Source: Bacillota bacterium | Lineage (GTDB): Bacteria > Bacillota > Desulfotomaculia > Desulfotomaculales > Desulfohalotomaculaceae | Assembly: GCA_009711615.1 (NCBI GenBank) | Contig: VENI01000011.1 | Coordinates: forward strand, 1 to 64,000 | DNA: 64,000 bases | Direction of reading: 5' to 3' | Part shown: positions 25,168-34,068 of the stretch, in pieces | Numbering within the stretch: the first letter of the stretch is position 1 | Layout of the letters: each line of letters starts with the position of its first letter | Notes under the pieces: model-generated | What the model was told of the DNA's origin: nothing | Database searches by the model: none | Seen by the model: the letters and a program-made list of their open reading frames with translations, nothing else | Position numbers and translations under genes: made by a program

Positions 25168-25198
25168 GCTTCAATCCACGCACCCGCGTGGGGTGAGT
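25168..25198 (-). repeat. Single CRISPR-repeat-like sequence (relic)
   Basis: On the minus strand this stretch ends GCGTGGATTGAAG and contains CCCCACGCGGG, closely resembling type I-C direct repeats. Only one copy is present, with no spacer array or cas genes nearby. Confidence 0.45.
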
Positions 25199-25222
25199 CC
25201 TACCCCTGTTATTCTATACCTA

Positions 25223-25278
25223 TGACAAGGGGACGGGGGTATTGTCACTAGTGTGACAATACCCCCGTCCCCTTGTCA
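25223..25278. repeat. 56-bp REP-like palindrome, copy 1
   Basis: Perfect 26-bp arms (25223-25248, 25253-25278) starting TGACAAGGGGACGGGGGT. A near-identical copy of the same length lies at 26066-26121, so the pair brackets the two YnfA-like genes. The GGGGACGG core is typical of dispersed REP-like palindromes in Firmicutes. Confidence 0.85.
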
Positions 25279-25324
25279 CTACACAACAGTTACATTAACT
25301 AGAACTTTATTCCCTAATAACTAA

Positions 25325-25339
25325 TGATAATGATTATCA
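25325..25339 (+). promoter_or_regulatory. Fur box overlapping the YnfA-pair promoter
   Basis: TGATAATGATTATCA is a perfect 7-1-7 Fur-type operator. A TATAAT -10 element (25347-25352) follows directly, so a bound repressor would block RNA polymerase. Confidence 0.78.
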
Positions 25340-25384
25340 ATAATGATATAATAAATGTAACCCCTTTGAAAGGTGATATTATTT

Positions 25385-25741
25385 ATGATTTTTAGGTCTA
25401 CTTTTCTGTTTATATTGGCAGGTCTAGCAGAAATAGCAGGTGGTTATTTTATCTGGATTTGGATTCGTAATGACGTAGGTATTATGTGGGGGGTACTTGG
25501 TGGAATAATTTTGATTCTCTATGGGATAATACCTTGCTTCCAACAGTTTCCTAGCTTTGGTCGCATATACGCTGCTTATGGAGGAGTCTTTGTGATCATG
25601 TCTATCATTTGGGGATGGTGGATAGACGGAATCAAGCCCGACTTTTATGATTGGTTTGGCACTTTAATTGTACTGATAGGAACCACTATAGTCTTATGGG
25701 CTCCAAGAAAAGAGATTGATAATGAGGTGTCAAAATGCTAA
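25385..25741 (+). CDS. YnfA/UPF0060-type small membrane protein A
   Basis: 118 residues from ATG 25385 behind AAAGGTGAT. Four membrane helices with the UPF0060 pattern: FILAGLAEIAGGYFIWIWIR, GGIILILYGIIPC, FGRIYAAYGGVFVIMSIIWGWWIDGIKPDFYDWFG, IGTTIVLW. The family is related to small multidrug resistance transporters. It overlaps its paralogue by 7 bp, so a heteromeric pump is plausible. A Fur box overlaps its promoter, suggesting induction in metal-poor conditions. Flanked by REP-like palindromes. Confidence 0.85.
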   Translation: MIFRSTFLFILAGLAEIAGGYFIWIWIRNDVGIMWGVLGGIILILYGIIPCFQQFPSFGRIYAAYGGVFVIMSIIWGWWIDGIKPDFYDWFGTLIVLIGTTIVLWAPRKEIDNEVSKC

Positions 25742-26058
25742 AATCCTTATTTTTGTTTGTAATAGCTGGATTAGCTGAAATTAGCGGTGGATATTTGGTA
25801 TGGCTTTGGATTCGTGAGAAAAAACATATTTTATTGGGGATAGTTGGAGGTTTAATCCTTGTATTATACGGTGTTATTCCAACACTACAGGATTACCCGA
25901 ATTTTGGTAGGGTGTATGCAGCCTATGGTGGAATTTTCATCATATTATCCTTACTATGGGGTTGGGGTGTTGATAAGAAGAAACCTGATTTCTATGACTG
26001 GTTGGGATCATTTATTGCCCTAGTCGGGGCTGCAATAATCATATGGACACCTAGGTAA
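25735..26058 (+). CDS. YnfA/UPF0060-type small membrane protein B
   Basis: 107 residues from ATG 25735, overlapping the preceding gene. Same family: FVIAGLAEISGGYLVWLWIREKK, GLILVLYGVIPTLQ, FGRVYAAYGGIFIILSLLWGWGVDKKKPDFYDWLG, AAIIIWTPR. The two copies are clearly homologous but diverged, as in paired SMR proteins where each subunit has fixed orientation. Likely co-translated and Fur-controlled with its neighbour. Substrate unknown. Confidence 0.85.
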   Translation: MLKSLFLFVIAGLAEISGGYLVWLWIREKKHILLGIVGGLILVLYGVIPTLQDYPNFGRVYAAYGGIFIILSLLWGWGVDKKKPDFYDWLGSFIALVGAAIIIWTPR

Positions 26059-26065
26059 ATTGACG

Positions 26066-26121
26066 TGACAAGGGGACGGGGGTATCGACATGCTAGTGTC
26101 AATACCCCCGTCCCCTTGTCA
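26066..26121. repeat. 56-bp REP-like palindrome, copy 2
   Basis: 25-bp arms (26066-26090, 26097-26121) with one mismatch; outer 20 bases identical to copy 1 at 25223-25278. It may also terminate the YnfA operon. Confidence 0.85.
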
Positions 26122-26158
26122 TTATTATAATATCTATTCTCCAACTTAACTAAGACAA

Positions 26159-27163
26159 TTACTTATTTGTATTGATTTCTTTTCTATTAGGTGCAAGGGG
26201 TGGTTGTTCTAACCACTTATTTTTAACCATTACATCAAACCAATTTTTTACCACTGTAATATTTTTTAATATTATTTTTTCATAAGTCATTACAAGGTCT
26301 GTTCTCATAGCTGATGCAAGACCAGCTCCGTGGTATACTTGACCAACTTGAAACAAAAATCCTATGTGATACATCATAAGTTTATCAGAAAAAGGAGCTA
26401 CTTGTGATGTTGTTATTTCTGTTTCAAAGGATGGAGGCGATGGCAAATTATCATTATTTAAGATTTTGTTTAACATTTGAATTTGATTGTTAGCTGTATC
26501 TTGACTATCTTCTAAAAATATTCTTGCCTCTTTAGATTGAACTACCTGAGCAAAAGCTATGGAAAGGGATTTAGCCATAATATTCTTTTTGATATTAAAG
26601 GAAATGTTTACAATTTCCGGGGCTGATAAAGGTCGTTTTGTTGTTAATAAACCCCCTATAAAATTTTTATCACCTACAAACTCAACATTATCTTCTGGAT
26701 AAAAGAATGGATCTCTACTAAATTTACCTTTGTTAAGTAATAATTCAATGGTTTGATGAAACATTCTTTTTGCATCACTATCAAAGGAATCATACATATG
26801 CCTCAAATCTTTTCGAGTTGAAGCACTTAACGAAGTGCTGTGTCCTATTAAACCATGCAAAGTCATTACATGTAAGTATTGCAAACAAAATATATCTGAA
26901 AACAATCGTGGGGCCTTCATGTTAAAGTCAGAATCTGTAAAACCTAGTGGTACGGGAAATCCGTCTTTTACAATAAAATCAATAATTTGCTCTTTTTGTT
27001 TTGCAAATGTATTAATAGCATCTTCAAAAACTTTCTTTATTGATCTATCTTCGATAATTGAATACATATATCTATTTACACAGTCTGTCATTGTACCATT
27101 TACATATTCCGTCCATAGAGTCCCTATTTCAGATGATGTTAGTTTTATATTATCATAATTCAT
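26159..27163 (-). CDS. DUF3231 protein, two-domain
   Basis: 334 residues, ATG 27163 after GGAGGTGA. Two homologous helical domains are visible (about 10-165 and 175-325); each begins near an EIVNISFN/EIGTLWTEY segment and ends with a basic-tryptophan-proline motif (KKNKWLEQPPLAP) or equivalent. RTDLVMTYEKIILK matches the RTDLASMW segment of the single-domain protein at 13630-14175. The helix pattern suggests two ferritin-like bundles. The family is common in endospore formers; function unknown. Alone in its transcription unit. Confidence 0.8.
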   Translation of the reverse strand: MNYDNIKLTSSEIGTLWTEYVNGTMTDCVNRYMYSIIEDRSIKKVFEDAINTFAKQKEQIIDFIVKDGFPVPLGFTDSDFNMKAPRLFSDIFCLQYLHVMTLHGLIGHSTSLSASTRKDLRHMYDSFDSDAKRMFHQTIELLLNKGKFSRDPFFYPEDNVEFVGDKNFIGGLLTTKRPLSAPEIVNISFNIKKNIMAKSLSIAFAQVVQSKEARIFLEDSQDTANNQIQMLNKILNNDNLPSPPSFETEITTSQVAPFSDKLMMYHIGFLFQVGQVYHGAGLASAMRTDLVMTYEKIILKNITVVKNWFDVMVKNKWLEQPPLAPNRKEINTNK

Positions 27164-27231
27164 TTAAATTCACCTCCTGCAATTGATTTATAATTTAAAC
27201 CAGAAAAACAAGCTGAAAGAGAGTAAAAGTT

Positions 27232-27262
27232 AAAGCATGTCATGCCTCATGCTTTTTATTAT
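27232..27262 (+). terminator. Terminator-like stem with T-tract
   Basis: AAAGCATG (27232-27239) pairs with CATGCTTT (27248-27255), followed by TTATTATT on the plus strand. No plus-strand gene ends just before it. Confidence 0.4.
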
Positions 27263-27312
27263 TCCTGGATTAAATAAAAATATTACTACGGAGGGGACGT
27301 GATCTAATATAC

Positions 27313-27348
27313 AGAAAAACCCTGGGCAACAATTCCCAGGGTTTTTCT
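27313..27348. terminator. Strong symmetric stem-loop
   Basis: Perfect 14-bp arms (27313-27326, 27335-27348) with A-tract and T-tract ends, so it can terminate on both strands. It lies 280 bp downstream of the FtsA-like gene. Confidence 0.65.
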
Positions 27349-27626
27349 CGTTAAAAATGGATGATACATGCAAATTCTGATAATAACTTCTATTGTCCTA
27401 ATGATCCGCGATAAAGGCTGTTGCTTAGTTCCGGCTCAGAACCGTGTTTACCATAATATGAAACCACCTAGGAACCGGAATAAATACCTTGAAGAGTTTC
27501 AGCATAAATATTGGCAAGTTTATTATCATACAAATTCTGATATTCTTTTGGTTTTTTGATTATTTCTAAATTCATTTTGTTATTATTACAGCATGTCATT
27601 CTTATTCTAAATTCTTCATTGTTACA

Positions 27627-29465
27627 TTATTTCTCTTCCCAATAAATCTCTATTTTATCTCCGTCTGCCAAAGGCTGGGTGTATTCCGCTTTTTCACCGT
27701 TTACTTTTAACACTATTAATCCTTTGGGATTGTTTAAGTCAATATCTATAAAATTAAATACATCCACAAACACGGGGTTTTCTTTATCTTCTAAGAGCAC
27801 TTCTTTGCCGTTTACATATACCAATGTACCTTTCTTTGTTTCTGCTAGCACCTCCGGTGCTTCTTTTTTTGCAGGAATACTACTTGGTTCTGACTTTTTG
27901 ATAATTATTTCATCGTTAGATTGTATAGAATATTGCCCTTCTTTTTTACTACCGTTTACTGTAATAGCACAGCCCATGTCAAAACCTTGGGATTTCACCA
28001 GGTCTTCCAGCGTTAACTGGGCATCAATACCATGAACCGCTTTGGCAATTTCTATTCTGTCTCCATCATTTATTTCCGACTGTAGGTGGGCTGGTTGTTC
28101 ATTCACCGTAATTTGGGCTGCAGTACCCATTTTTCCGTAAACGTGTTTCCTCTCTCCATTAATTGTAAATACCAAGTCCTTACCATTTAAAACTATTAAA
28201 TCCCTAGGGTTATAATCCACCAACCCCAGCGCACTGGCCACAGTAAGGTTGCTGGCATTAAACAATTGATGTTCTATACCGTTTACATAGATGATTATGA
28301 AATTACGGTCTACATTTTTATAGGCTATACTGGCAATACCCAATACAGTCACTCCATCAGGCCCACCGATGGGATCTTTCTTTAACTTTTGAACATTATT
28401 TAATAATTTACGCCCTCGCACAGCCACACGCATTTTAGGCAGCTTTAGGCGTTGGGCAATCTTTTCATTTAGCAGCGGCACTTGGGAACCACCACCGATA
28501 CAGAAAATAGTTTTTGGGGACTTATCACCGTTGAGGCTCGTTATTCCCCCGGCAACTTTGTCTGCCAATTTATCTATGATAGGGTCAATGGCATCAAGAA
28601 CATCTTCACAGGCAACGGTGTTTTTCATTCCTAGAATGTCTGTGTAACTGATGTCCTTTCCTTTGCATATTTTACGTTTAATTTTTTCGGCAGTATTAAA
28701 ATCAACCAACAAGTTTTCCACAATTGCCTCTGTAATTTCGTCACCGGCTACCGGTACCATGCCATAAGCGCTTATTGAGCCATCACTGGTAATAGCGATA
28801 TCTGACGTGCCTGCACCAATATCCACCAGTGCCAGGTTTAATGTGCGTACATCTTCTGGTATGGCTATATCTATGGCTGCAATGGGTTCCAGTGTTAAGC
28901 TTACCGGTTCCAATTCTACTCGCTGTAGTACAGCATACAAACTATTTACCACAGAGTCGGGTAAAAATGTAGCCAGCACTTCCACACCTATTGACTTTCC
29001 CTGGTGCCCTTCCAGATTGGCGATGGGATAGTTGTTTAAATAATAGGAAACAACTGTATGACCGACACAGTAAAAACGGTCACTAACACCTTGCTCTTCA
29101 CCTAGGTCTCGATGAGCCTTTTGCAGAGCAGTGATTTCAATACTGCGTACCATGGTGGGGTCTATTTCTACACTCTCAATTTCTTGATCCACCCGGCTGC
29201 GCTTAGTCTTCAGAGAACGTCCCGCAGCAGCTATGGCCACCTGGTGTAGTTTCTGACCAACCTTCTTTTCCAGCGCAACCTTCACTTTGGACACTCCCTT
29301 GGCCACCTTGTTAATATCATGTATCTGGCCATCATACATCGCCCGACTGGAGTGTTCAATTATGTGCTGGGCCTTTATTTTTATTTCTTCTCCTTCAAAT
29401 TCCGCCACCACGCCGATAATACTGCGGGTACCGATATCCAAGGCAAAAACGGTATTGCTATTCAT
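27627..29465 (-). CDS. FtsA-like ATPase with C-terminal repeated small domains
   Basis: 612 residues from ATG 29465; a GTG nine bases earlier is an alternative. Residues 1-385 form an actin-like FtsA/PilM domain: FALDIGTRSIIGVV, ALVDIGAGTSDIAI and FCIGGGSQVPLL nucleotide motifs, with an FtsA 1C-like segment between about 95 and 175. Residues about 388-612 hold repeated short beta-rich units of the form xVNGx...DGDxIEI (near 393, 434, 453-473, 502-521, 550 and 587-607), resembling beta-grasp domains. Ordinary FtsA is about 420 residues with an amphipathic tail, absent here. It may link a filament to another surface structure rather than FtsZ. Single-gene unit. Confidence 0.8.
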   Translation of the reverse strand: MNSNTVFALDIGTRSIIGVVAEFEGEEIKIKAQHIIEHSSRAMYDGQIHDINKVAKGVSKVKVALEKKVGQKLHQVAIAAAGRSLKTKRSRVDQEIESVEIDPTMVRSIEITALQKAHRDLGEEQGVSDRFYCVGHTVVSYYLNNYPIANLEGHQGKSIGVEVLATFLPDSVVNSLYAVLQRVELEPVSLTLEPIAAIDIAIPEDVRTLNLALVDIGAGTSDIAITSDGSISAYGMVPVAGDEITEAIVENLLVDFNTAEKIKRKICKGKDISYTDILGMKNTVACEDVLDAIDPIIDKLADKVAGGITSLNGDKSPKTIFCIGGGSQVPLLNEKIAQRLKLPKMRVAVRGRKLLNNVQKLKKDPIGGPDGVTVLGIASIAYKNVDRNFIIIYVNGIEHQLFNASNLTVASALGLVDYNPRDLIVLNGKDLVFTINGERKHVYGKMGTAAQITVNEQPAHLQSEINDGDRIEIAKAVHGIDAQLTLEDLVKSQGFDMGCAITVNGSKKEGQYSIQSNDEIIIKKSEPSSIPAKKEAPEVLAETKKGTLVYVNGKEVLLEDKENPVFVDVFNFIDIDLNNPKGLIVLKVNGEKAEYTQPLADGDKIEIYWEEK

Positions 29466-29556
29466 AACACACACCCTGTTAAATTAGTAATACAATTTGT
29501 GAAACCTTTCGACACAAAGGGGGGTATTCCCTTTTTATACATTAAACAAATTACCC

Positions 29557-29585
29557 TTGACTTTAACTCTTTAGTTAGCTAAAAT
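29557..29585 (+). promoter_or_regulatory. Sigma-A promoter of the amino acid ABC operon
   Basis: TTGACT (29557-29562), 17-bp spacer, TAAAAT (29580-29585), 46 bp before the first gene. Confidence 0.65.
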
Positions 29586-29631
29586 GTTAATGAAAAGTTA
29601 AGTTTAATTTTAACAGGAGGAGATGGGGGAA

Positions 29632-30483
29632 ATGAAGAGAATTAAGTACACATGGCTAATAGTGCTGGTACTGGGTTTAGCACTGTTGGCAGCAGGTTGC
29701 GGCGGTGAAAAACCAGCGGACAACCCTGAAGAATCAGCAGCAAATGGTGAAGCTGAAAAGACTACCTTGGAACAAATTGAGGAAAATGGTGTGTTGGTAG
29801 CTGGTTTGGACGACACTTTCGCCCCAATGGGTTATCGTGATGCAGAAACCAACGAATTAATTGGTTTTGACATTGACATGGGTGAAGAACTTGCAAAACG
29901 TTTAGGAGTAGATATTGAATGGCAGCCCACTGCATGGGATGGAGTAATGGGTTCCTTAAATTCGAAAAAGTTTGATGTAATTATCTCTGGTATGAGTGTT
30001 ACTGACGAACGCAAAGAGGTTATCAATTTCTCTAAGAACTATGTAAATGCCGGTATCGGTATGGTTGTTAGCAAAGACAACAATGACATTAAAGGACTAG
30101 AAGATTTAAAAGCATTAGATCCTAGTGAAATCGCCACCCAAACCGGCAGTTCCGGTAAAACTGCTTGCGATGAATTAGGGTTAGAAGGTGTAAAAGTATA
30201 CGACCAGTATCCGGAAGCATTCCAGGATTTGGCTATTGGCCGTGTAAAGGCAGTTATTGTGGACGTAACCACTGCCGCTCACTATATCAGCAAAAAACCA
30301 GATGCTTACAAAGTAGTTGGTGACCGTTTGGTTGAAGAACCATATGCCATTGGTATTCGCAAAGATGATGCAGACCTAAAAGCAGCTATAGATAACGCAC
30401 TGACCGAAATGATAAAAGATGGTACCCTAACTTCCATTTCACAAAAATGGTTCGGTGATGATGTAACACCTAAGGCAGAGTAA
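29632..30483 (+). CDS. Polar amino acid ABC transporter, binding lipoprotein
   Basis: 283 residues from ATG 29632, eleven bases after AGGAGG; an ATG at 29623 is too close to that site. Signal peptide with lipobox AAGCG. SBP_bac_3 family: NGVLVAGLDDTFAPMGYRDAETNELIGFDIDMGEELAKRLGVDIEWQPTAWDGVMGSLNSKKFDVIISGMSVTDERKEVINFSKNY. The Arg and Asp residues that hold the amino acid backbone (TDERKEV, later VDVTTAAHY) are present. First gene of an operon with permease and ATPase; ligand side chain not assignable. Confidence 0.93.
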   Translation: MKRIKYTWLIVLVLGLALLAAGCGGEKPADNPEESAANGEAEKTTLEQIEENGVLVAGLDDTFAPMGYRDAETNELIGFDIDMGEELAKRLGVDIEWQPTAWDGVMGSLNSKKFDVIISGMSVTDERKEVINFSKNYVNAGIGMVVSKDNNDIKGLEDLKALDPSEIATQTGSSGKTACDELGLEGVKVYDQYPEAFQDLAIGRVKAVIVDVTTAAHYISKKPDAYKVVGDRLVEEPYAIGIRKDDADLKAAIDNALTEMIKDGTLTSISQKWFGDDVTPKAE

Positions 30484-30513
30484 TAAAACAACTAGCAACG
30501 AGGTGTAACAGTA

Positions 30514-31185
30514 ATGAAACTTGGCCCAATAGACATAGCATTCCAACTACAAATTCTACCACTATTACTTAAAGGGGCGCTGTTAACAATAGAGTTAACA
30601 GTAATGGCAATTTTTTTTGGTACAATAATTGGCTTAATTGTAGCTTTAATGAAGATATCAAGATTCAAGATGCTAGCTGCCATCGGGGGAATATACACCT
30701 GGGCTATCCGGGGTATTCCCCTGCTTGTGCAGCTTTACATTCTTTATTACGGCTTACCCCAATTAGGCATCAATTTAGAACCAATGCCGGCTGCGGTTAT
30801 TGGTTTAAGTATCTGCGGCGGAGCATATATCGCTGAAATTTTTAGGGCTGGTATTCAGTCTATTGACAGGGGTCAAATGGAAGCCGCCCTGTCATTAGGT
30901 ATGTCATACCCCCAAGCAATGCGCAGGGTGATACTACCCCAGGCGTACCGCAGACTACTTCCACCAATGGGCAATGAGTTTATTACGCTGTTGAAAGATT
31001 CATCCCTGGTTTCAATAATCGCCATGACTGAATTGCTTCGTCAAGGTAAACTGTTAAGTAACTCCACTTTTCGTTCAATGGAAATCTTCCTTATGGTAGC
31101 AGTAATATACCTGATATTAACAACAGTCTTCATATATATTATTGACAAATTGGAAAAACGGTTTGCTGTAGCAGACGGCGAATAA
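30514..31185 (+). CDS. Polar amino acid ABC transporter, permease
   Basis: 223 residues, ATG 30514 after GAGGTG. HisM/GlnP-type permease with five membrane spans: [59 protein letters not shown], and the cytoplasmic loop [48 protein letters not shown] that contacts the ATPase. Likely a homodimer with the adjacent ATPase, as no second permease is present. Confidence 0.94.
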   Translation: MKLGPIDIAFQLQILPLLLKGALLTIELTVMAIFFGTIIGLIVALMKISRFKMLAAIGGIYTWAIRGIPLLVQLYILYYGLPQLGINLEPMPAAVIGLSICGGAYIAEIFRAGIQSIDRGQMEAALSLGMSYPQAMRRVILPQAYRRLLPPMGNEFITLLKDSSLVSIIAMTELLRQGKLLSNSTFRSMEIFLMVAVIYLILTTVFIYIIDKLEKRFAVADGE

Positions 31186-31201
31186 CGGAGGGCGAACAGT
31201 A

Positions 31202-31957
31202 ATGATTACAGCAGAAAATGTCTATAAGAGCTTTGGCAAACTGGAAGTGTTAAAGGACGTTAGCCTGAATGTTAAGCAGGGTGAAGTGGTGGTTATCATT
31301 GGCCCCAGCGGATCAGGCAAAAGTACTTTCCTGCGCTGTCTTAACTACTTGGAACCGATTGACAAGGGTTATATCACAGTGGATGGCCAGCCGGTGGGTA
31401 AGATAAAAAAGCCTGACGGCCAGTTGGTAGATGATAGCCGAAAGAACATTTATCGGCTACGCAGCCAAATTGGCATGGTGTTTCAGCGTTTTAACCTATT
31501 CCCTCATCAAACGGCACTGGGAAACGTGATGGAAGGACCAAATACAGTATTTAATACACCTTGTTCAGAAGCCAAAAAAAGGGCGGAAGAATTACTGGCC
31601 AAAGTAGGGTTAGCAGACAAAGCAGACACCTACCCCTCCCAACTTTCCGGTGGTCAGCAACAGAGGGTGGCCATTGCCAGGGCGCTGGCAATGCAACCAA
31701 AGGCGATGTTGTTTGACGAACCCACCAGTGCACTGGATCCAGAGCTAGTGGGAGAAGTGCTATCCGTTATTAAAGATCTGGCCAGAGATGGAATGACCAT
31801 GGTTGTGGTTACACACGAAATGTCCTTTGCCCGGGAAGTGGCTGACAGGGTTGTATTTATGGATGAAGGAAAAATTGTGGAGGAAGCAAACCCAAAATTA
31901 ATCTTCACCAACCCTAAACACCCCAGAACCAGAGAATTCTTAAGCAAGATATTGTAA
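31202..31957 (+). CDS. Polar amino acid ABC transporter, ATPase
   Basis: 251 residues, ATG 31202 after GGAGGG. GlnQ/HisP family: Walker [17 protein letters not shown]-loop [23 protein letters not shown], signature [40 protein letters not shown], and [22 protein letters not shown] family insert ([21 protein letters not shown]) is present. Last gene of the operon, followed by a terminator. Confidence 0.95.
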   Translation: MITAENVYKSFGKLEVLKDVSLNVKQGEVVVIIGPSGSGKSTFLRCLNYLEPIDKGYITVDGQPVGKIKKPDGQLVDDSRKNIYRLRSQIGMVFQRFNLFPHQTALGNVMEGPNTVFNTPCSEAKKRAEELLAKVGLADKADTYPSQLSGGQQQRVAIARALAMQPKAMLFDEPTSALDPELVGEVLSVIKDLARDGMTMVVVTHEMSFAREVADRVVFMDEGKIVEEANPKLIFTNPKHPRTREFLSKIL

Positions 31958-31990
31958 AAGCCTTGAATGCATCAGATTCAAGGCTTTATT
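31957..31990 (+). terminator. Intrinsic terminator of the amino acid ABC operon
   Basis: 12-bp arms (31957-31968, 31976-31987) with a T-rich tail. The remaining 130 bp to pgi shows nothing recognisable. Confidence 0.8.
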
Positions 31991-32120
31991 ATTGCGTATT
32001 ATGATGTTACCGAAACGGTGAGGGCACAGTACTACTTTATTTTTCACTAATTTGTTATTATACATTCAGAGTTGGTATTTTTAATTTTTTAGCTTTTCCC
32101 ATTCTGAATTCTGTTTTTCT

Positions 32121-33473
32121 CTACTTTAACCGTTGTTCCAGTTCGGCTTTGCGTTCTTCAAAGCCTGGTTTTCCAAGTAGGGCAAACATGTTCTTTTTAT
32201 AGGCCTCTACACCAGGCTGGTTAAAGGGATTGACACCCAACAGGTAACCACTAATACCGCAAGCTTTTTCAAAGAAGTATACCAGGTGGCCATAGTGAAA
32301 TTCATTTATTTCCGGTGTACGTACAATCAGGTTTGGTACTCCTCCGTCATTATGGGCCAGTAATGTTCCCTCAAAAGCTTTTTTGTTAACAAAGTCTATA
32401 GTTTTGCCTGCCAAAAAGTTAAGCCCATCAAGATTTTCCTTTTCTTCTTTAATAGTAATATCTTCCCTTGGCTTTTCAACATGGATGATGGTTTCAAAAA
32501 TATTCCGCCTACCATCTTGAATGTACTGCCCAATAGAGTGTAAGTCAGTGGTAAAGTTTACCGATGCTGGAAAAATACCTTTATTATCTTTACCTTCGCT
32601 TTCACCAAACAACTGCTTCCACCATTCAGCAAAACTCTGTAGCGATGGCTCGTAATTAACCAATAGTTCAGTGGTCTTACCTTTGTTATATAGCACATTT
32701 CTCACAGCAGCATACTGGTAAGCAGGATTATCTTGCAGACTGGGTTTAGCATATACATCCATTGCATCTGCCGCCCCAGCCATTATTTGTTCAATATCTG
32801 CACCACCGGCGGCAATAGGTAAAAGCCCTACTGCGGTCAGCACTGAGTACCTTCCTCCCACATCATCGGGTATAACAAAGGTTTCATAACCTTCCGTATC
32901 GGCTAACTTTTTTAATGCTCCCTTTTCCCTATCAGTGGTTACATAAATGCGCTGGCGGGCTTGGTCCTTACTGTATTTTTGTTCTATAAATTCCCTAAAG
33001 ATGCGAAAAGCAATAGCAGTCTCAGTGGTGGTACCAGATTTGGAAATAACATTAATACAAACATCTTTATCCTTTAGTAAATGCAGTAAATGTTTTATGT
33101 AAACTGGACTAAGGTTGTTTCCAGCAAAATATACCTCAGGCGCATCTTTTTTTGTCCCTGGAATGAAGTTATGGAAAGAATGGCCAAGCATTTCTATGGC
33201 TGACCGGGCACCGATATATGAACCGCCAATACCTAGTACCACCAGTGCATCACATTGTGATTTTATTTTTTCTGCCGCTTCTTTTATTCGCTTAAACTCC
33301 TCTTTGTTATAGTTTTGGGGTAAATCCAACCAACCAACATAATCATTCCCTGCCCCCTCTTTATTATGTAGCATCTGATGGGCCAGATTGATTTGTTTGC
33401 CAAGATATGTCAGTTCATAATCTTTTATAAAATCTGCTGCTTTTGAATAATCAAATCTCAACTTATCGTGCAT
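32121..33473 (-). CDS. pgi: Glucose-6-phosphate isomerase
   Basis: 450 residues, ATG 33473 behind AGGAGGG. PGI motifs: [38 protein letters not shown] (phosphate-binding SGTT), [34 protein letters not shown], catalytic Glu in [13 protein letters not shown], and HNDGGVPNL. Length fits the Bacillus-type enzyme. Interconverts glucose-6-P and fructose-6-P; alone here, but the alpha-glucan phosphorylase at 36751-39294 feeds the same pathway. Confidence 0.97.
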   Translation of the reverse strand: MHDKLRFDYSKAADFIKDYELTYLGKQINLAHQMLHNKEGAGNDYVGWLDLPQNYNKEEFKRIKEAAEKIKSQCDALVVLGIGGSYIGARSAIEMLGHSFHNFIPGTKKDAPEVYFAGNNLSPVYIKHLLHLLKDKDVCINVISKSGTTTETAIAFRIFREFIEQKYSKDQARQRIYVTTDREKGALKKLADTEGYETFVIPDDVGGRYSVLTAVGLLPIAAGGADIEQIMAGAADAMDVYAKPSLQDNPAYQYAAVRNVLYNKGKTTELLVNYEPSLQSFAEWWKQLFGESEGKDNKGIFPASVNFTTDLHSIGQYIQDGRRNIFETIIHVEKPREDITIKEEKENLDGLNFLAGKTIDFVNKKAFEGTLLAHNDGGVPNLIVRTPEINEFHYGHLVYFFEKACGISGYLLGVNPFNQPGVEAYKKNMFALLGKPGFEERKAELEQRLK

Positions 33474-33699
33474 AATACCCTCCTAAATAGTAGATATTTT
33501 TATTATTGTATACTAGATTAATATTAATAAACCTTAAAGTTTAGTTATATTAGTTTATTAGCAACTTTGGCAAAACATGGCTAATTCCTTCCTAAGCTAA
33601 AGAACAATTCAGAGAAAATTAAAATAATATTAATCTTTTTTTAATGTACTTTACTTAAATGTACACTATAATAAATGTAACCAGAAAGGAGGTGAAATA

Positions 33700-33801
33700 A
33701 TGAGTAAGGAGTTAATTGAAGAAATTCTAACCAGCATCGGGTTAGAAAAGTTAAAGAATGAAAAGGAAGATTCCGATAGCAAAAAGGAAAACAGCGGATA
33801 G
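33700..33801 (+). CDS. 33-residue charged peptide
   Basis: ATG 33700 lies six bases after a near-perfect AAAGGAGGTGA, and a TATAAT element sits at 33667-33672. The peptide has an amphipathic N-terminal helix (ELIEEILTSIGLEKL) and a Lys/Asp/Ser-rich tail. Its stop overlaps a second GGAGG. Not recognised; the quality of the ribosome site argues that it is made. Confidence 0.5.
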   Translation: MSKELIEEILTSIGLEKLKNEKEDSDSKKENSG

Positions 33802-33813
33802 GAGGCACTTATC

Positions 33814-33840
33814 TTGGCTACATTATTTTGGAAAGTCTAA
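33814..33840 (+). CDS. Possible 8-residue peptide
   Basis: TTG 33814, eight bases after GGAGG (33801-33805), encodes only eight residues (ending FWKV) before a stop. It could be a leader-type peptide or the remnant of a longer gene. A large stem-loop begins at its stop codon. Confidence 0.2.
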   Translation: MATLFWKV

Positions 33841-33878
33841 GCCGGAGGCACATCTAAGGTGCTTCATCTCCGGCTTAG
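33837..33878. other. Long bulged stem-loop after the small peptides
   Basis: CTAAGCCGGAG (33837-33847) pairs with CTCCGGCTTAG (33868-33878), with an inner GCAC/GTGC helix. No T-run follows, so it may be an RNA structure rather than a simple terminator. Confidence 0.5.
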
Positions 33879-34068
33879 TAAACAGAGAAAAATTCCTCTC
33901 TTTTACCTCCCTTACATTCATATTCTAAAGCTCTTCTAGCAATCTCCAACAAAAAATATTATCATTTAAATACCTGATTATTTTTGTTATTAATTAGTGA
34001 GTTTTTTTATTGTTTATGTTACAATATTTCTCATGCAATGTCATTGTCAATTGAAAGGGCTGAGTAAC

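Larger units (their letters stand above)
27164..27626. other. 463-bp gap without a convincing gene
   Basis: It holds two terminator-like stems (27232-27262 and 27313-27348) and a 12-bp direct repeat, CAAATTCTGATA, about 160 bp apart near 27371 and 27531. Short open frames on both strands lack ribosome sites. No known RNA family is recognised. Confidence 0.6.

Noticed and set aside
25168..25198. A CRISPR array
   Set aside because: Only one repeat-like unit; no second repeat at spacer distance and no cas gene.
27368..27559. 63-codon plus-strand frame in the gap before the FtsA-like gene
   Set aside because: No ribosome site and odd composition; not supportable as a gene.
27390..27575. Minus-strand frame of 35 codons continuing after one TAG for 25 more (possible pyrrolysine readthrough)
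   Set aside because: No ribosome site, no recognisable family, no methylamine genes nearby; most likely chance.
33814..33840. Truncated gene for a longer conserved small protein
   Set aside because: The eight visible residues are too few to tie to any family.
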